Positions 7,652-16,606 are shown, counted from the stretch's first letter. The stretch is DNA of 41,568 nt from Acrocarpospora macrocephala (GCF_009687865.1 NZ_BLAE01000010.1:1-41568), one strand, 5' to 3'. Notes: generated by a model from the letters alone, not told the origin. Made by a program: numbers and translations.

Positions 7652-8856
7652 GGGCCCACCTTGACGGTTCCCGCGTCGGTCAGGACCCGCACCTGGTCGG
7701 GTGAGTATCCGAGCTCCGTCAGTACCTCGACCGTGTGCTCGCCCAGGCGCGGAGCGACCGACCCGGTGCCCAACCGCGTACCGTCGAGGATTATCGGTGA
7801 GGCGAGCAGGCGGAATGCGTCCCGGTCTCCGCCCTTCGCCTCGTACACCAGATCCCGTGACGCCAGCGTGGTCGACTCCAGGACCTGGCGGATGTCGAGA
7901 ACCTCGTCGCAGCCGATGCCGTGCCTTCTGAGCAGGGCCAGCCAGGCCTCGGTGGAGTCCTGGCGCAACCGGCCTTCCAGCAGCTCCTGCAGGGCCTGCT
8001 GGTTGGTGACCCGACTCTGCAACGAACCGAACGCACTCACGTCGTCCGGGGCCAGACCCAGTGCCTCGACCAGCCGGTCCCAGTCCGCCGGCGCGTACGC
8101 GGAGAGCACGATCCATCCGTCGCGTGTCGGGAAGCATCCGTACGGCGCGACCGCGTGGTGGAGGTTGCCCACCCGGGACACCGGCTCGGCGTTGAGGAGG
8201 TGCCGCTGACCGACGTCGGCCAGCAAGGTGATGAGCGTGTCGTGCAATCCCAGGTCGATCCAACAGCCAAGGCCGGTGGTGTCGCGGTTGACGAGACCGG
8301 CGAGGACGGCGATCGACATGTAGAGGCCGCCCGACAGGTCCCCGATCGGTACGCCGATCCGGGACGCGCGATTGCCCGGGTGCCCGGTGACGTCGATCAG
8401 TCCGGCGAATGCCTGGTTGACGATGTCGAACGAGATCCGTTCCCGCATCGGGCCGGTCGCGCCGAACCCCGACAGTGAGCAGTACACGAGATCGGGTTTG
8501 ATCTTCTTGGCCGTCTCATACTCAAGTCCGAGGCGTCGCATCACCCCCGGTCGGAAATTCTCCACCAGAACGTCGGCCGCGCGGATCGCGGTGCGGAGAA
8601 CCTCGCGGCCCTCCCCCGTACGAGCGTCGATCGCGAGGCTCTTCTTGCCCCGGTTGACCGCCATGAAGTAGGAGCTCTCGTCGCCGACGAGTGGACGGTG
8701 GCGTCGGGTCGGGTCACCGATGCGCGGCTCCTCGACCTTGACGACCGTGGCTCCGAGATCGCTCAGGATCTCCGCCGACCAAGGTCCGGCAAACATCCGG
8801 GTGAAGTCGAGTACCCGGATCCCCGACAGCGGCAGGTTGGGTGGGGACTGGTTCAT
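7648..8856 (-). CDS. Family III CoA-transferase (CaiB/BaiF)
   Basis: A 402-residue enzyme that moves CoA between carboxylic acids. The N-terminal L-S-G-I-R-V-L-D-F-T-R-M-F-A-G-P, the segment L-G-A-T-V-V-K-V-E and V-E-N-F-R-P-G-V-M-R-R-L-G-L are typical. The catalytic aspartate is D144 in S-F-D-I-V-N-Q-A, aligning with the formyl-CoA transferase Asp169 region. The sequence resembles the general CaiB group (formyl-CoA, succinyl-CoA, carnitinyl-CoA and related transferases); substrates cannot be inferred. The start overlaps the stop of another CoA-transferase by 4 bp and the end overlaps the DUF35 gene by 4 bp, so the proteins are probably made together. Confidence 0.95.
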   Translation of the reverse strand: MNQSPPNLPLSGIRVLDFTRMFAGPWSAEILSDLGATVVKVEEPRIGDPTRRHRPLVGDESSYFMAVNRGKKSLAIDARTGEGREVLRTAIRAADVLVENFRPGVMRRLGLEYETAKKIKPDLVYCSLSGFGATGPMRERISFDIVNQAFAGLIDVTGHPGNRASRIGVPIGDLSGGLYMSIAVLAGLVNRDTTGLGCWIDLGLHDTLITLLADVGQRHLLNAEPVSRVGNLHHAVAPYGCFPTRDGWIVLSAYAPADWDRLVEALGLAPDDVSAFGSLQSRVTNQQALQELLEGRLRQDSTEAWLALLRRHGIGCDEVLDIRQVLESTTLASRDLVYEAKGGDRDAFRLLASPIILDGTRLGTGSVAPRLGEHTVEVLTELGYSPDQVRVLTDAGTVKVGP

Positions 8857-10049
8857 TGGCCGCTCGATTCGGGTTGAGCATCCGACGGCGACAGGATGCT
8901 CGCTGGATCGTGCTCACCGACGCGGGGCGCCCGCCGCGCCGCGGGGTGGTAGGTCGAGCCGTCGGAGAGCAGGAACCGCAGCGGTGAACCGATCATCCTC
9001 ACCGGGCGGGAAAGTCCAGCCATCGTCGGCGTCATACCTCGGTGGGTGGTCTGGTCGAGGGACAGGGCCCGGCCGACCGGTAGCACGGGGCCGTATGGCA
9101 CATCGGCCTCCTGCAGGATCGCGCTCCACTCGTCGGTTGTTCGCTGGAGAAACAGCGCGTCGAGAATGGCGGAAAGCTCGTCCTTGGCCCGCATCCGATC
9201 GGGGATCGTCTTGTATCGCGGGTTCTCCAGCAGATCCGGACGCCCGATACCGACGCAGAACTTCGACCAGAAGGCCTGGGTGAAGATCGCGATGACGATC
9301 TCACCGTCGGAGGTCCGGAACGCGTTGTACGGAAATATCGAAATGTGGCCTGTGCCCAGCCGCGACCGGTGCTCGCCCGTGGCGAAGTAGGCGGAGGCCA
9401 TGTTGCTCAGGAGCGTGACCGCGGTGTCGTACCCGGCCACCTCGATCCGCTGACCCGCGCCCGCCGTCTGGCGGCGGAAAATGGCGGCCAGCACAGCGAT
9501 GGCGACGTACGTACCGGACACGAAGTCGAAGATGGACGCGCCGGCCCGGGTGGGCGGGTCGTCGGCCTCGCCGGTGAGGTCCATGCACCCGGCGCTCGCC
9601 TGAAGCATCAGGTCGTTGCCGGCCCAGCCGGCCCGCTCCCCGAAGCTGCCCCAGGTGCTGCCGTCACAGGTGATGAGCTCGGGCCTGTGGGTGGCGAGCC
9701 GACGGAGGACTCCCGCCAAGTTCCGGCCGATCGGATTCGCCGAGTCGTAGAGAACCACGTCGGCCCAGTCGAGGAGCCGATGGATGACCTCCAGCTCCGC
9801 CGCATCGCTCGCCCTGAGGGCAACCGATCGTTTGTTGCGGCAGAACGCCAGGCGTTGGTAGCCCAGGCCGTCGATCACCGGGTCCACCTCGTCGATGGCG
9901 GGGCCCGAACCGGGATCCTCGACCATCACGACGTCCGCGCCCACATCCGCGAGGAACATCGACGCACAGTCGATCGGTAGGCCGCGCCCGAGCACCAGAA
10001 CCTTCGTACCCCGCACGGGTCCGGCGGCCGCGGCTCCTTCCCTATACAT
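8853..10049 (-). CDS. Family III CoA-transferase (CaiB/BaiF), second copy
   Basis: A 398-residue CoA-transferase related only distantly to its neighbour. It has L-A-D-V-G-A-D-V-V-M-V-E-D-P-G-S-G near the start, and the catalytic Asp is D146 in G-N-D-L-M-L-Q-A-S-A-G. The usual L-D-x-T/x-G-P start is replaced by V-L-G-R-G-L-P-I-D, and the normal E-N-F-R-P-G motif by Y-D-S-A-N-P-I-G-R-N-L. It is therefore a divergent member. Two adjacent genes of this family may form a heteromer or act on successive substrates. I chose ATG 10049, which overlaps the preceding stop by 8 bp; an ATG at 10094 adds 15 unrelated residues. Confidence 0.92.
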   Translation of the reverse strand: MYREGAAAAGPVRGTKVLVLGRGLPIDCASMFLADVGADVVMVEDPGSGPAIDEVDPVIDGLGYQRLAFCRNKRSVALRASDAAELEVIHRLLDWADVVLYDSANPIGRNLAGVLRRLATHRPELITCDGSTWGSFGERAGWAGNDLMLQASAGCMDLTGEADDPPTRAGASIFDFVSGTYVAIAVLAAIFRRQTAGAGQRIEVAGYDTAVTLLSNMASAYFATGEHRSRLGTGHISIFPYNAFRTSDGEIVIAIFTQAFWSKFCVGIGRPDLLENPRYKTIPDRMRAKDELSAILDALFLQRTTDEWSAILQEADVPYGPVLPVGRALSLDQTTHRGMTPTMAGLSRPVRMIGSPLRFLLSDGSTYHPAARRAPRVGEHDPASILSPSDAQPESSGQ

Positions 10050-11157
10050 GTGCCGCCCCGAGATGAGGAACGTCGGTGACGACCCGCGCCTCACCCTTGG
10101 CGGTCAGGCGGCCACGGTGGTCGACGGCCTGCATCTGTACCGTGAGCGACTTGGCGTCGGGGTCGACCGAGGTGACCGAACCGGTCAGGGTGGTGAGGTC
10201 GCCGACGTAGTTGGGCGCGCGCAGCTCGATCTTGATTTGCTGGACCCAGGCGCGGTCGCCGATCCAATCGGTCACGAGGTGCCCGAGCCAGGCGCAGCGC
10301 TGCCAACCGTAGTCGTACGGTCCGGGCATGCCGATCTTCTTGGCGATCCGCTCGTCCCAGTGCACGCACTCCGGCGCATCCGGCACTCCGTACTCGTCGA
10401 CCATACCGGCGGCGGGGTGGCGGTTGAGGTACTCGTACCACTGCCGCGAGGACTTGATGAACACGCCCGCGCCGACACCGTTCAGCCAGCAGATCACGTC
10501 GGCGACGCTGAGCGGACCCTTGATGAGCGAGGGAAGCTCGTCGCCGACTTTGACCTGGCTCAGGTCGAGCAGGCCGCTGCCGCGCCGCGCCTTCACCTCG
10601 TCCAGGTATTTCTGCTTGATCTCGGCGATCTCGTCGGCGGAGTACGTCTTGCGGGTGAGCGCCTGGTACTTCCCCCGCTCCCGCGCTTCGTCCCGCAGGG
10701 TCCGGAAGCTGTAACTCGTGGCCGTGGCGACAAGCTCGTCGCCGTTGGAGTGCGTCGTCACGTTCTGCTGGATGTAGCTCGTTCCGGAGTACTTGCCTTG
10801 CTTCTCCTCCAGGGAGTCCAGCGCGGTGATGGACTTCAACCGGTCGCCTTCGCACACGGGGCGTTGGAACTCGATCCGCAGGCCGGCGAAGAGGGCGTGT
10901 ACGCCGCGCAGTCCCTGCGGCCTGGACCTGGCCACGGTCGCGAGAAACGTCGGTGGTGCGATCACCCGGCCGAAGGGCGTCGACGCCGCGTACTCGGGTT
11001 CGCAGAACAGCGGATTGTCGTCGCCGACGCCGAGCGCGTACCGGGCGATGATGTCCGAGGTGATGAGCCGGTTCACCTGCTCGAGTTCGTACTTCTGCCC
11101 GATACGTGCTCGTAGCGCTTCGACCATCGGGGGAAGGTCAGCTGCGGTCAAGCCCAT
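10042..11157 (-). CDS. MaoC-like double-hotdog dehydratase (FAS1-like N-terminal domain)
   Basis: A 371-residue protein with two hotdog domains. The N-terminal one (about 1-150) contains R-Y-A-L-G-V-G-D-D-N-P-L-F and G-R-V-I-A-P-P-T-F, typical of the FAS1-like/MaoC N-terminal dehydratase family. The C-terminal one (about 205-360) contains W-L-N-G-V-G-A-G and W-Q-R-C-A-W-L-G-H-L. It probably hydrates an enoyl-CoA or dehydrates a 3-hydroxyacyl-CoA. It is the first gene of the leftward operon. ATG 11157 has a GAGG ribosome-binding site 5-8 bases upstream. The -35/-10 and a TTGCATGCAA operator lie at 11211-11251, so this start fixes a leader of about 55-60 nt. Confidence 0.9.
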   Translation of the reverse strand: MGLTAADLPPMVEALRARIGQKYELEQVNRLITSDIIARYALGVGDDNPLFCEPEYAASTPFGRVIAPPTFLATVARSRPQGLRGVHALFAGLRIEFQRPVCEGDRLKSITALDSLEEKQGKYSGTSYIQQNVTTHSNGDELVATATSYSFRTLRDEARERGKYQALTRKTYSADEIAEIKQKYLDEVKARRGSGLLDLSQVKVGDELPSLIKGPLSVADVICWLNGVGAGVFIKSSRQWYEYLNRHPAAGMVDEYGVPDAPECVHWDERIAKKIGMPGPYDYGWQRCAWLGHLVTDWIGDRAWVQQIKIELRAPNYVGDLTTLTGSVTSVDPDAKSLTVQMQAVDHRGRLTAKGEARVVTDVPHLGAAHV

Positions 11158-11210
11158 GGAGTCCTCATCTCGTACGGGGCACGGCAGGCGCACGTGAGCC
11201 GGGATGGAGA

Positions 11211-11251
11211 TTGCATGCAACATCTTTGTAAGCCATTCCTAGATGTGTCAA
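11211..11251 (-). promoter_or_regulatory. Promoter of the leftward CoA operon with TTGCATGCAA operator
   Basis: On the minus strand a perfect -35 TTGACA lies at 11251-11246. The -10 region tacaaagat covers 11230-11222, best read as AAAGAT with an 18-bp spacer. One base further on lies the perfect 10-bp palindrome TTGCATGCAA (11220-11211), covering the expected transcription start. The same arrangement occurs upstream of the importer at 22166-22205. A repressor bound here would block initiation. The palindrome has the size and symmetry of a GntR/FCD operator; the likely ligand is the GntR protein encoded at 15815. Confidence 0.65.
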
Positions 11252-11312
11252 TCCCTCAGGCACGACCATTCGAAAGCCCTGGTCTCACAAGGCGTTTTAT
11301 GCTCACACCAGA

Positions 11313-11341
11313 TTGGCGCGATTGCACGCAACCTGTATGCT
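11313..11341 (+). promoter_or_regulatory. Promoter of the rightward CoA operon with operator in the spacer
   Basis: TTGGCG at 11313-11318 and TATGCT at 11336-11341 are separated by 17 bp. The spacer contains TTGCACGCAA (11322-11331), a one-base variant of the TTGCATGCAA palindrome at 11211. Transcription would start near 11348, about 93 nt before the ATG at 11441. The two divergent promoters are therefore each covered by one copy of the same operator. Confidence 0.6.
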
Positions 11342-11440
11342 GCGGACGCAGACCCGCTCCGACCGCGTGGCTCGCCCCAGTCCGATCGAGAAATCAAGGC
11401 GTCGCCGCTTCCCCCAGCCGCGCGCCGGGATGGATGCGCC

Positions 11441-13873
11441 ATGGACAGCTTCACCGCCCTCGCCGGCCTGAGGGTCCTGGAACTCTCAGGTGACATCGCT
11501 GTCGCGTACAGCGCCAAGGTTCTCGGCGAGTTCGGGGCGGACGTGGTGAAGGTGGAGCCGCCGGGCGGGGACTGGGTGCGAGGCTTCGGCCCCACGGGTA
11601 CCGCCCCCGACAGTGCGGTCTTCATCTACACCAACACCGGCAAGCGGACCGTCGTCGCCGACCTCCACGACCCCGCCGACCCGACCGTGCCCGCACTCCT
11701 CGCGGCGACCGACATCATGATCGGCTCAGCCAGTGCGCAGGAACTCGAGGACCGTGGCCTGTCCCCGCACAAGCTCGCTCATGACTACGGCGTGGTCTAT
11801 GTGTCCATCCGCCCCTACGGCTTCAGCGGCCCGGGGGCCGGCCGCCCCGGCACCGAGCTGGACGTGTTCCATGCGGGCGGGGAGGGTCTTCTGCTGCCGG
11901 GAGGATTGAGCTACGAGCTGTTCCCGGATCGGCCACCGGTGAAGGCGGGACGGCACCTGACCGACTACGACGCCGGCAACGTCGGAGCCTTCCTGGCCCT
12001 GGCCCTCACCATGCGACGGCTCGAGACCGGCGTCGGTGCCTTCGCCGACGTCTCCAAGCAGGACGTCGCGATCTCGCTCGGCCGGGTCACCATCGACCGT
12101 CAGCTGAACCAGGGCATCCGGGCCAACCGGGCCGACCGCGGCTACGACTACGGCGGGATCTTTCCCTGCCTCGACGGGTACATCACCGTACGGCCGACCC
12201 AGGACGCTTTCTGGGCCAGCCTCGCGACCGGTATCGGCCGCCCCGACCTCGTCGACGATCCACGCTTCGCCACCCGGGGCGCCCGGGAGACGAACGCGGC
12301 GGCGCTGGACGAGATCATCCGCACCTGGTGCGCCACTCGGCGCGCCCGCGACATCTATGACCAGTTGGCCCCGCTCGGGACGCCGATTGGCTACTACTCC
12401 GACGCGCCGGCTCTGCTCACCTTGGAGCATGCCGCAAAACGCGGCGACTTGAGCGAGGTGACCGCGGCCGGGCTGAGCCTCGTGGTGCCACGCCCTGGCT
12501 ACACCTTCGGCGGCCGGGCCCTGCCGGGCCCCGCGGGTTGGCCGCCCGCGCCGGCGACGACGGAGAGCGCGCAGGTGGGTGGACCGCCTCGGATCTGGTC
12601 GGTGGCGCTTGAGCTGCCACGTCAACCGTCCGCGCGAGGTGGCCGGGGCCTACCCGCCCGCGATCCCCTCACCGGCATCCGCGTCCTCGACCTCACCTGG
12701 GTCGCCGCGGGACCGTACACCACCGAGCTGCTGTCCATGCTCGGCGCCGAGGTCGTGAAGGTCGAGTCGAGCGCACAGCCTGACCTGTTCCGGCAGATGC
12801 CCGACAATGACGAGGCCGGCCTGAACAGATCCGCTCGATTCAACTCGGTCAACCTGAACAAACAGAGCGTGGGAATCAACCTTCGGGTCCCGCAGGGGCG
12901 TGCCCTCCTGCACCGCCTCGCGGTGGGTGCCGACCTGATCGTGTCGAACTTCCGGCCGGGCGTGCTCGAACGGCTCAACCTCACCTACGACGATCTCAAG
13001 GGCGCCAACCCCGACGTGGTCGTCGTGTGCATCTCCAGCGCCGGCCGCGGCGGGACGGATCCCGGCTACGCCGGCTACGCGTCGATCTTCAATTCCATGG
13101 GTGGTCTGGGCCATCTGACTGGCTACGCCGATGGTCCCGCGGTGGAGGTCCGCGACTCCGTCGACCTCCGCACCGGCACGGTGGCCGCGGTGGGTGCCCT
13201 GGCCGCACTGCTCGCCCGCCGACGCGGCGGAGCGGGAACGGCGGTGGACGTCTCGGCCCAGCAGGCGATCACCGGCCTGGTCGGCGACTCCGTGGTCGAG
13301 TACCAGCTCGTGGGCCGCGTGCCCTGGCGCGCGGGCAACGGGCTCTATGACCTGTGGCCCTACGGCGTCTTCCCATGTGAGGGCGACGACGAGTGGGTCG
13401 CCATCGCCGCTCGCGACGCCCGGGATCGCGACCGGATCAGCGCCGTGCTGGGCCTGGACCTGTCGGCGGCGGTCAGCGAGGACGAGCGGCGAGCGGCGGA
13501 GTCCGGCATCGCCACGTGGACCTCAGCCCGGGATGTGACGGAGGTCGTCGCCGCGCTGCACGCCGTGGATGTGCCCGCGACGAAAGTGTTCGGTGGCGAC
13601 GACATCCTGCACGACGAGCACGTGCGTGAGCGAGGGCTGCTGCGCGAGCTCGACCATCCGACGCTGGGGCCGCAGATCGTCGTGGGCGCGCCCTGGCGCA
13701 TCGACGGCGAAGTGGCGCCGACGGCTCCAGCGCCCGCGCTCGGCCAGGACACGGTCCGGGTCGTCCAGTCCTGGACCGGGCTGTCGGCGGCGGACATCGC
13801 CGAGCTCATCGACCTGGGCGCCGTCGAGACCGACACCGATGTCGCGATCACGCCGAATGCCGCCGAAGGGTGA
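11441..13873 (+). CDS. Tandem-fused family III CoA-transferase (two CaiB/BaiF modules)
   Basis: An 810-residue protein made of two full CoA-transferase modules. Module 1 (about 5-385) starts L-A-G-L-R-V-L-E-L-S-G-D and has an Asp (D141 in T-E-L-D-V-F-H-A) at the catalytic position. After a linker rich in Pro, Ala and Arg, module 2 (about 407-790) starts L-T-G-I-R-V-L-D-L-T-W-V-A-A-G-P and has S-N-F-R-P-G-V-L-E-R-L. At its expected catalytic position it reads G-Y-A-S-I-F-N-S, with Ala where Asp is usual. Single CaiB proteins are about 400 residues and form interlocked dimers, so a fusion could give an intramolecular dimer. I chose ATG 11441; the frame is open to 11243, but the promoter lies inside that stretch. 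It is the first gene of the rightward operon, with a GTGA overlap to the next gene or a gap of a few bases. Confidence 0.92.
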   Translation: MDSFTALAGLRVLELSGDIAVAYSAKVLGEFGADVVKVEPPGGDWVRGFGPTGTAPDSAVFIYTNTGKRTVVADLHDPADPTVPALLAATDIMIGSASAQELEDRGLSPHKLAHDYGVVYVSIRPYGFSGPGAGRPGTELDVFHAGGEGLLLPGGLSYELFPDRPPVKAGRHLTDYDAGNVGAFLALALTMRRLETGVGAFADVSKQDVAISLGRVTIDRQLNQGIRANRADRGYDYGGIFPCLDGYITVRPTQDAFWASLATGIGRPDLVDDPRFATRGARETNAAALDEIIRTWCATRRARDIYDQLAPLGTPIGYYSDAPALLTLEHAAKRGDLSEVTAAGLSLVVPRPGYTFGGRALPGPAGWPPAPATTESAQVGGPPRIWSVALELPRQPSARGGRGLPARDPLTGIRVLDLTWVAAGPYTTELLSMLGAEVVKVESSAQPDLFRQMPDNDEAGLNRSARFNSVNLNKQSVGINLRVPQGRALLHRLAVGADLIVSNFRPGVLERLNLTYDDLKGANPDVVVVCISSAGRGGTDPGYAGYASIFNSMGGLGHLTGYADGPAVEVRDSVDLRTGTVAAVGALAALLARRRGGAGTAVDVSAQQAITGLVGDSVVEYQLVGRVPWRAGNGLYDLWPYGVFPCEGDDEWVAIAARDARDRDRISAVLGLDLSAAVSEDERRAAESGIATWTSARDVTEVVAALHAVDVPATKVFGGDDILHDEHVRERGLLRELDHPTLGPQIVVGAPWRIDGEVAPTAPAPALGQDTVRVVQSWTGLSAADIAELIDLGAVETDTDVAITPNAAEG

Positions 13874-13881
13874 CGGGAAAG

Positions 13882-14340
13882 ATGACAGATAGTCCACAGT
13901 GGACCAAGCTCACCCCCTCGCCGCCCGTCACCGCGACGGACATCCGGCGTTGGGCGATCGCCACGTACTGGCCCGAGCGGCCGCCGGCGCTCTACGTCGA
14001 CGAGGAGTACGCGGCGACGACCCGGTGGGCCGGCATCATCGCCCCTCGCGACTTCAACCCGTTCGCCTGGCTGCTCACCACCCCGCCCGCCCCGGATGGC
14101 GCCGCCAGGTCGGACTTTCCGCGCCATCCCCATGTCATGAACGGTGGACAGGCTGACCGCTACGGCGCACCGATCCGGCCGGGGGACGTCATCTCGACGC
14201 GGTCGCGGCTGGCCGGCGTGCGCAGCCGCGTCACCCGGCTCGGCGACACCCGGTTCGTGTCGACGGAAGAGGAGTGGGTGAACCAAGGGCACGAGCTGGT
14301 CCGGCTCCGGACCGGAACGCTCCTGCGGTACGCGTCGTGA
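13882..14340 (+). CDS. MaoC-like/FAS1-like dehydratase, N-terminal-type hotdog protein
   Basis: A 152-residue single hotdog protein. W-A-I-A-T-Y-W-P, Y-A-A-T-T-R-W-A-G-I-I-A-P-R-D-F and G-Q-A-D-R-Y-G-A-P-I-R-P-G-D match the FAS1-like dehydratase domain also found in the N-terminal half of the protein at 10042. It lacks the Asp/His hydratase dyad that the partner at 14337 seems to carry, so the two probably form a split enzyme. ATG 13882 has a GGGAAAG ribosome-binding site; a GTG at 13870 overlapping the previous stop is an equal alternative and adds four residues. The stop overlaps the next start by 4 bp. Confidence 0.85.
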   Translation: MTDSPQWTKLTPSPPVTATDIRRWAIATYWPERPPALYVDEEYAATTRWAGIIAPRDFNPFAWLLTTPPAPDGAARSDFPRHPHVMNGGQADRYGAPIRPGDVISTRSRLAGVRSRVTRLGDTRFVSTEEEWVNQGHELVRLRTGTLLRYAS

Positions 14341-14798
14341 ACAGCTCCACGAGCCGCCCGGCCGACATGCTCGCGGCCTCCGACATCCGGGCCGGAACAC
14401 CTCTGCCACCGTGGACCCGGCGGACCGATAGCATGAATTGGAACCGGTACGCGGCCGTCAATGACGAGTTCATCGACATCCACATGGATGATGAGGCGGC
14501 CCGGTCCGCGGGCAACGACCAGGGTGCGTTCGGCATGGGCAACCTCCGCTTGGCCTATCTGCACAACGCGCTGCACGCCGCATTCGGCGACGACGCGATC
14601 GTCACCGAACTCGAGTGCCGGTACCGGTCGGTCAACCAGAAGGGCGACGTGCTCACCGTCATCGGTGTGGTGACCGATGCCCGGTGGACGGACGGAGATC
14701 TCGTCGTCCGGCTGGATCTCGACATTCACAACGCCGGCGGGGCATCGACGTGCCCCGGCTCGGCCGTGGTCGTCCTGCGCGAGCGTCGGCATGGCTGA
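14337..14798 (+). CDS. MaoC-like hotdog hydratase, C-terminal-type
   Basis: A 153-residue hotdog protein. The segment Y-A-A-V-N-D-E-F-I-D-I-H-M-D-D-E-A-A corresponds to the MaoC hydratase motif with Asp and His catalytic residues. G-N-L-R-L-A-Y-L-H-N-A-L and Y-R-S-V-N-Q-K-G-D-V-L-T follow as in the family. With the preceding gene it makes the two halves of an enoyl-CoA hydratase, comparable to the fused 371-residue protein of the opposite operon. GTG start in a GTGA overlap; the stop lies 8 bp inside the next gene. Confidence 0.85.
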   Translation: MNSSTSRPADMLAASDIRAGTPLPPWTRRTDSMNWNRYAAVNDEFIDIHMDDEAARSAGNDQGAFGMGNLRLAYLHNALHAAFGDDAIVTELECRYRSVNQKGDVLTVIGVVTDARWTDGDLVVRLDLDIHNAGGASTCPGSAVVVLRERRHG

Positions 14799-15720
14799 GT
14801 CGCCGGCCTCGCCCGCGCCGGAGTCGTTCACCGACCTGTCGGCGTGGCTGCGGGCCGGGCTGTCGCGGCCGGCGACGTCGACGTGGCTCGAGTGCGACGG
14901 CATCAAGGTTCACGCCCGGGAATGGGGTACGCCCGGGCGGCCGGGACTTGTCCTGGTCCACGGCGGCGCGGCCAACTCGCACTGGTGGGACCACATCGCA
15001 CCGTGGCTGGCCGCCGAGCGCCACGTCGTGGCCGTCGACCTGTCCGGACACGGCGACAGCGAATGGCGATCGGACGGCTACAATTTGTCACGGTGGGCGG
15101 ACGAGGTCCTGGCGGTGGTCGACCGTTTCGCCCGCACACCGTCCAAACCCATCCTGGTCGGTCACAGTATGGGCGGTCTCGTATCCCTGCTGGCCGGGCT
15201 GCGGGGACACGCTCGCCTGGACGGCCTCGTCGTCCTCGACGTGACGGCCCGCCGGCGTGGTCCGACCGAACTCCAGCGCCTGCGCCGCCGGGCCACGTCC
15301 ACCGGCCGGACGTTCGCCACCAAAGAGCAGGCCGCGGCCGCGTTCCGAACGACGCCCGCCGACCGGCACGGAAACCAGATCCCATCGATCGTCCAGCACA
15401 TCGCGGCGGCGTCGGTGCGCTACGTCGACGGCGGTTGGACCTGGAAGACCGACCGTCGGATCTTTCTGCGCGACGAACTGCACCTCGAGGACCTGCGGGC
15501 CGCGCTCGTCCCGGTGTGGCTGGTCGCGGCGGAGAACGGTTTGCTCAGCGAGTCCCGGGCGGCCGCCATGGCGCAGCGTCTGGGTGAGGCCACGACGTCG
15601 CTGTCCATTCCGCTGGCCGGCCATCACCTGATGCTCGACCAGCCCGTGGCATTGGTCGCGTTCCTGAGGGCCGTTCTCGCGTCGCGGCGACGAGACGCGG
15701 ACCGGGATGACCTGGCGTGA
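14791..15720 (+). CDS. Alpha/beta hydrolase
   Basis: A 309-residue alpha/beta-hydrolase. The oxyanion-hole segment L-V-L-V-H-G-G-A-A-N (about 53-62), D-L-S-G-H-G-D-S and the nucleophile elbow V-G-H-S-M-G-G (Ser126) are clear. The general base is the His in A-G-H-H-L-M-L-D-Q-P near residue 277. At the usual acid position the protein reads V-A-A-E-N-G-L-L, so the acid may be Glu rather than Asp. It probably cleaves an ester, thioester, lactone or vinylogous C-C bond; the substrate is unknown. The ATG lies inside the end of the MaoC-like gene, so expression is coupled with the CoA operon. Confidence 0.92.
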   Translation: MAESPASPAPESFTDLSAWLRAGLSRPATSTWLECDGIKVHAREWGTPGRPGLVLVHGGAANSHWWDHIAPWLAAERHVVAVDLSGHGDSEWRSDGYNLSRWADEVLAVVDRFARTPSKPILVGHSMGGLVSLLAGLRGHARLDGLVVLDVTARRRGPTELQRLRRRATSTGRTFATKEQAAAAFRTTPADRHGNQIPSIVQHIAAASVRYVDGGWTWKTDRRIFLRDELHLEDLRAALVPVWLVAAENGLLSESRAAAMAQRLGEATTSLSIPLAGHHLMLDQPVALVAFLRAVLASRRRDADRDDLA

Positions 15721-15814
15721 TCGTCGCGCCGATGCGATTGGATGCTGGTTGGATACGAACTGGATTCTCTTGATATCGTGGGTCGGTGCAGTCCCATAGT
15801 GAAGCGCGGCGCGG

Positions 15815-16606
15815 GTGACCACCGAAAGCGATCCGAGTTATCTGTCGACGGATCGGGCGGACGACAGCACGTGGCCTCTCATCGCGGAGTCGGTGCGGCA
15901 GTACCTGCACCAGAGCAAGCGCGGCTCCACCACGGATGCGGTGACGGACGCGCTGCGTGAGGCCATTCTCGACGGCGTCATTTCACCGTCGACCTGGTTG
16001 CGCGAAGAGGATTTGGCGAATGCGCTCGCGGTCAGTCGCACGCCCGTGCGCGAGTCGTTGCGGCGCCTCGCCGACGAGCACCTCGTGAGTCGTATCGCCA
16101 ATCGCGGGTCCGTCGTCCAGCCCATGACGATCGACGACGTTTTCTCGATCTACCTCATCCGTAGTGCCCTCGAAGGCTTGGCCGTGTTCACGGTGACGTC
16201 CCGGCCGCCGGACGGCCTGCTCGACCGGCTGCTGCAGATCCAGCGATCCGCGGCCAAGTGCGCCGAGAGCGGCGACACCGTTGAGGGCAACAAGCTCAAC
16301 CTGGAGTTTCACCGGGTCATCCGCCGTGCGACGGCCAACGCCTACCTCGTACGGTTCCTAGACCAGGTGGAGAACATGGTCCGCCGCTCGGGAGTCAGCA
16401 CCTACGCCGATCCCGACCGGGTCCGCAAGAACCTGGAGGAGCATCAAGCGATCATCGAGGCGATCGCGTCGGGCGAGCCGGATCTGGCCCAGGACGCCGT
16501 GACCGAGCACATGAGGAAGGCCAGGGAAGCCCGTATCAAGGCGTTGATGGTCCCAAGCCCTCGTCCTCGCCGGCCCGTCCGCGGTGGCGACTCGCACCAC
16601 GACTAA
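15815..16606 (+). CDS. GntR family transcriptional regulator with FCD domain (regulator 1)
   Basis: A 263-residue regulator with a GTG start. After an unusual 40-residue N-terminal stretch comes the winged helix: [36 protein letters not shown] and the wing around N-R-G-S-V-V. The all-helical FCD ligand domain (about 110-245) has the metal/acid-binding residues of the family, including N-L-E-F-H-R and E-H-Q-A-I-I-E-A-I. FadR-type regulators usually repress catabolic genes and release DNA when an organic acid or acyl-CoA binds. It is the last gene of the rightward CoA operon, 94 bp after the hydrolase. Its stop overlaps the stop of the convergent importer ATPase by 4 bp. Predicted to bind TTGCATGCAA. 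Confidence 0.93.
   Translation: MTTESDPSYLSTDRADDSTWPLIAESVRQYLHQSKRGSTTDAVTDALREAILDGVISPSTWLREEDLANALAVSRTPVRESLRRLADEHLVSRIANRGSVVQPMTIDDVFSIYLIRSALEGLAVFTVTSRPPDGLLDRLLQIQRSAAKCAESGDTVEGNKLNLEFHRVIRRATANAYLVRFLDQVENMVRRSGVSTYADPDRVRKNLEEHQAIIEAIASGEPDLAQDAVTEHMRKAREARIKALMVPSPRPRRPVRGGDSHHD

Noticed and set aside
11243-11440. N-terminal extension of the tandem CoA-transferase to 11243
   Set aside because: The stretch contains the predicted promoter and operator. The family homology starts only after the ATG at 11441.
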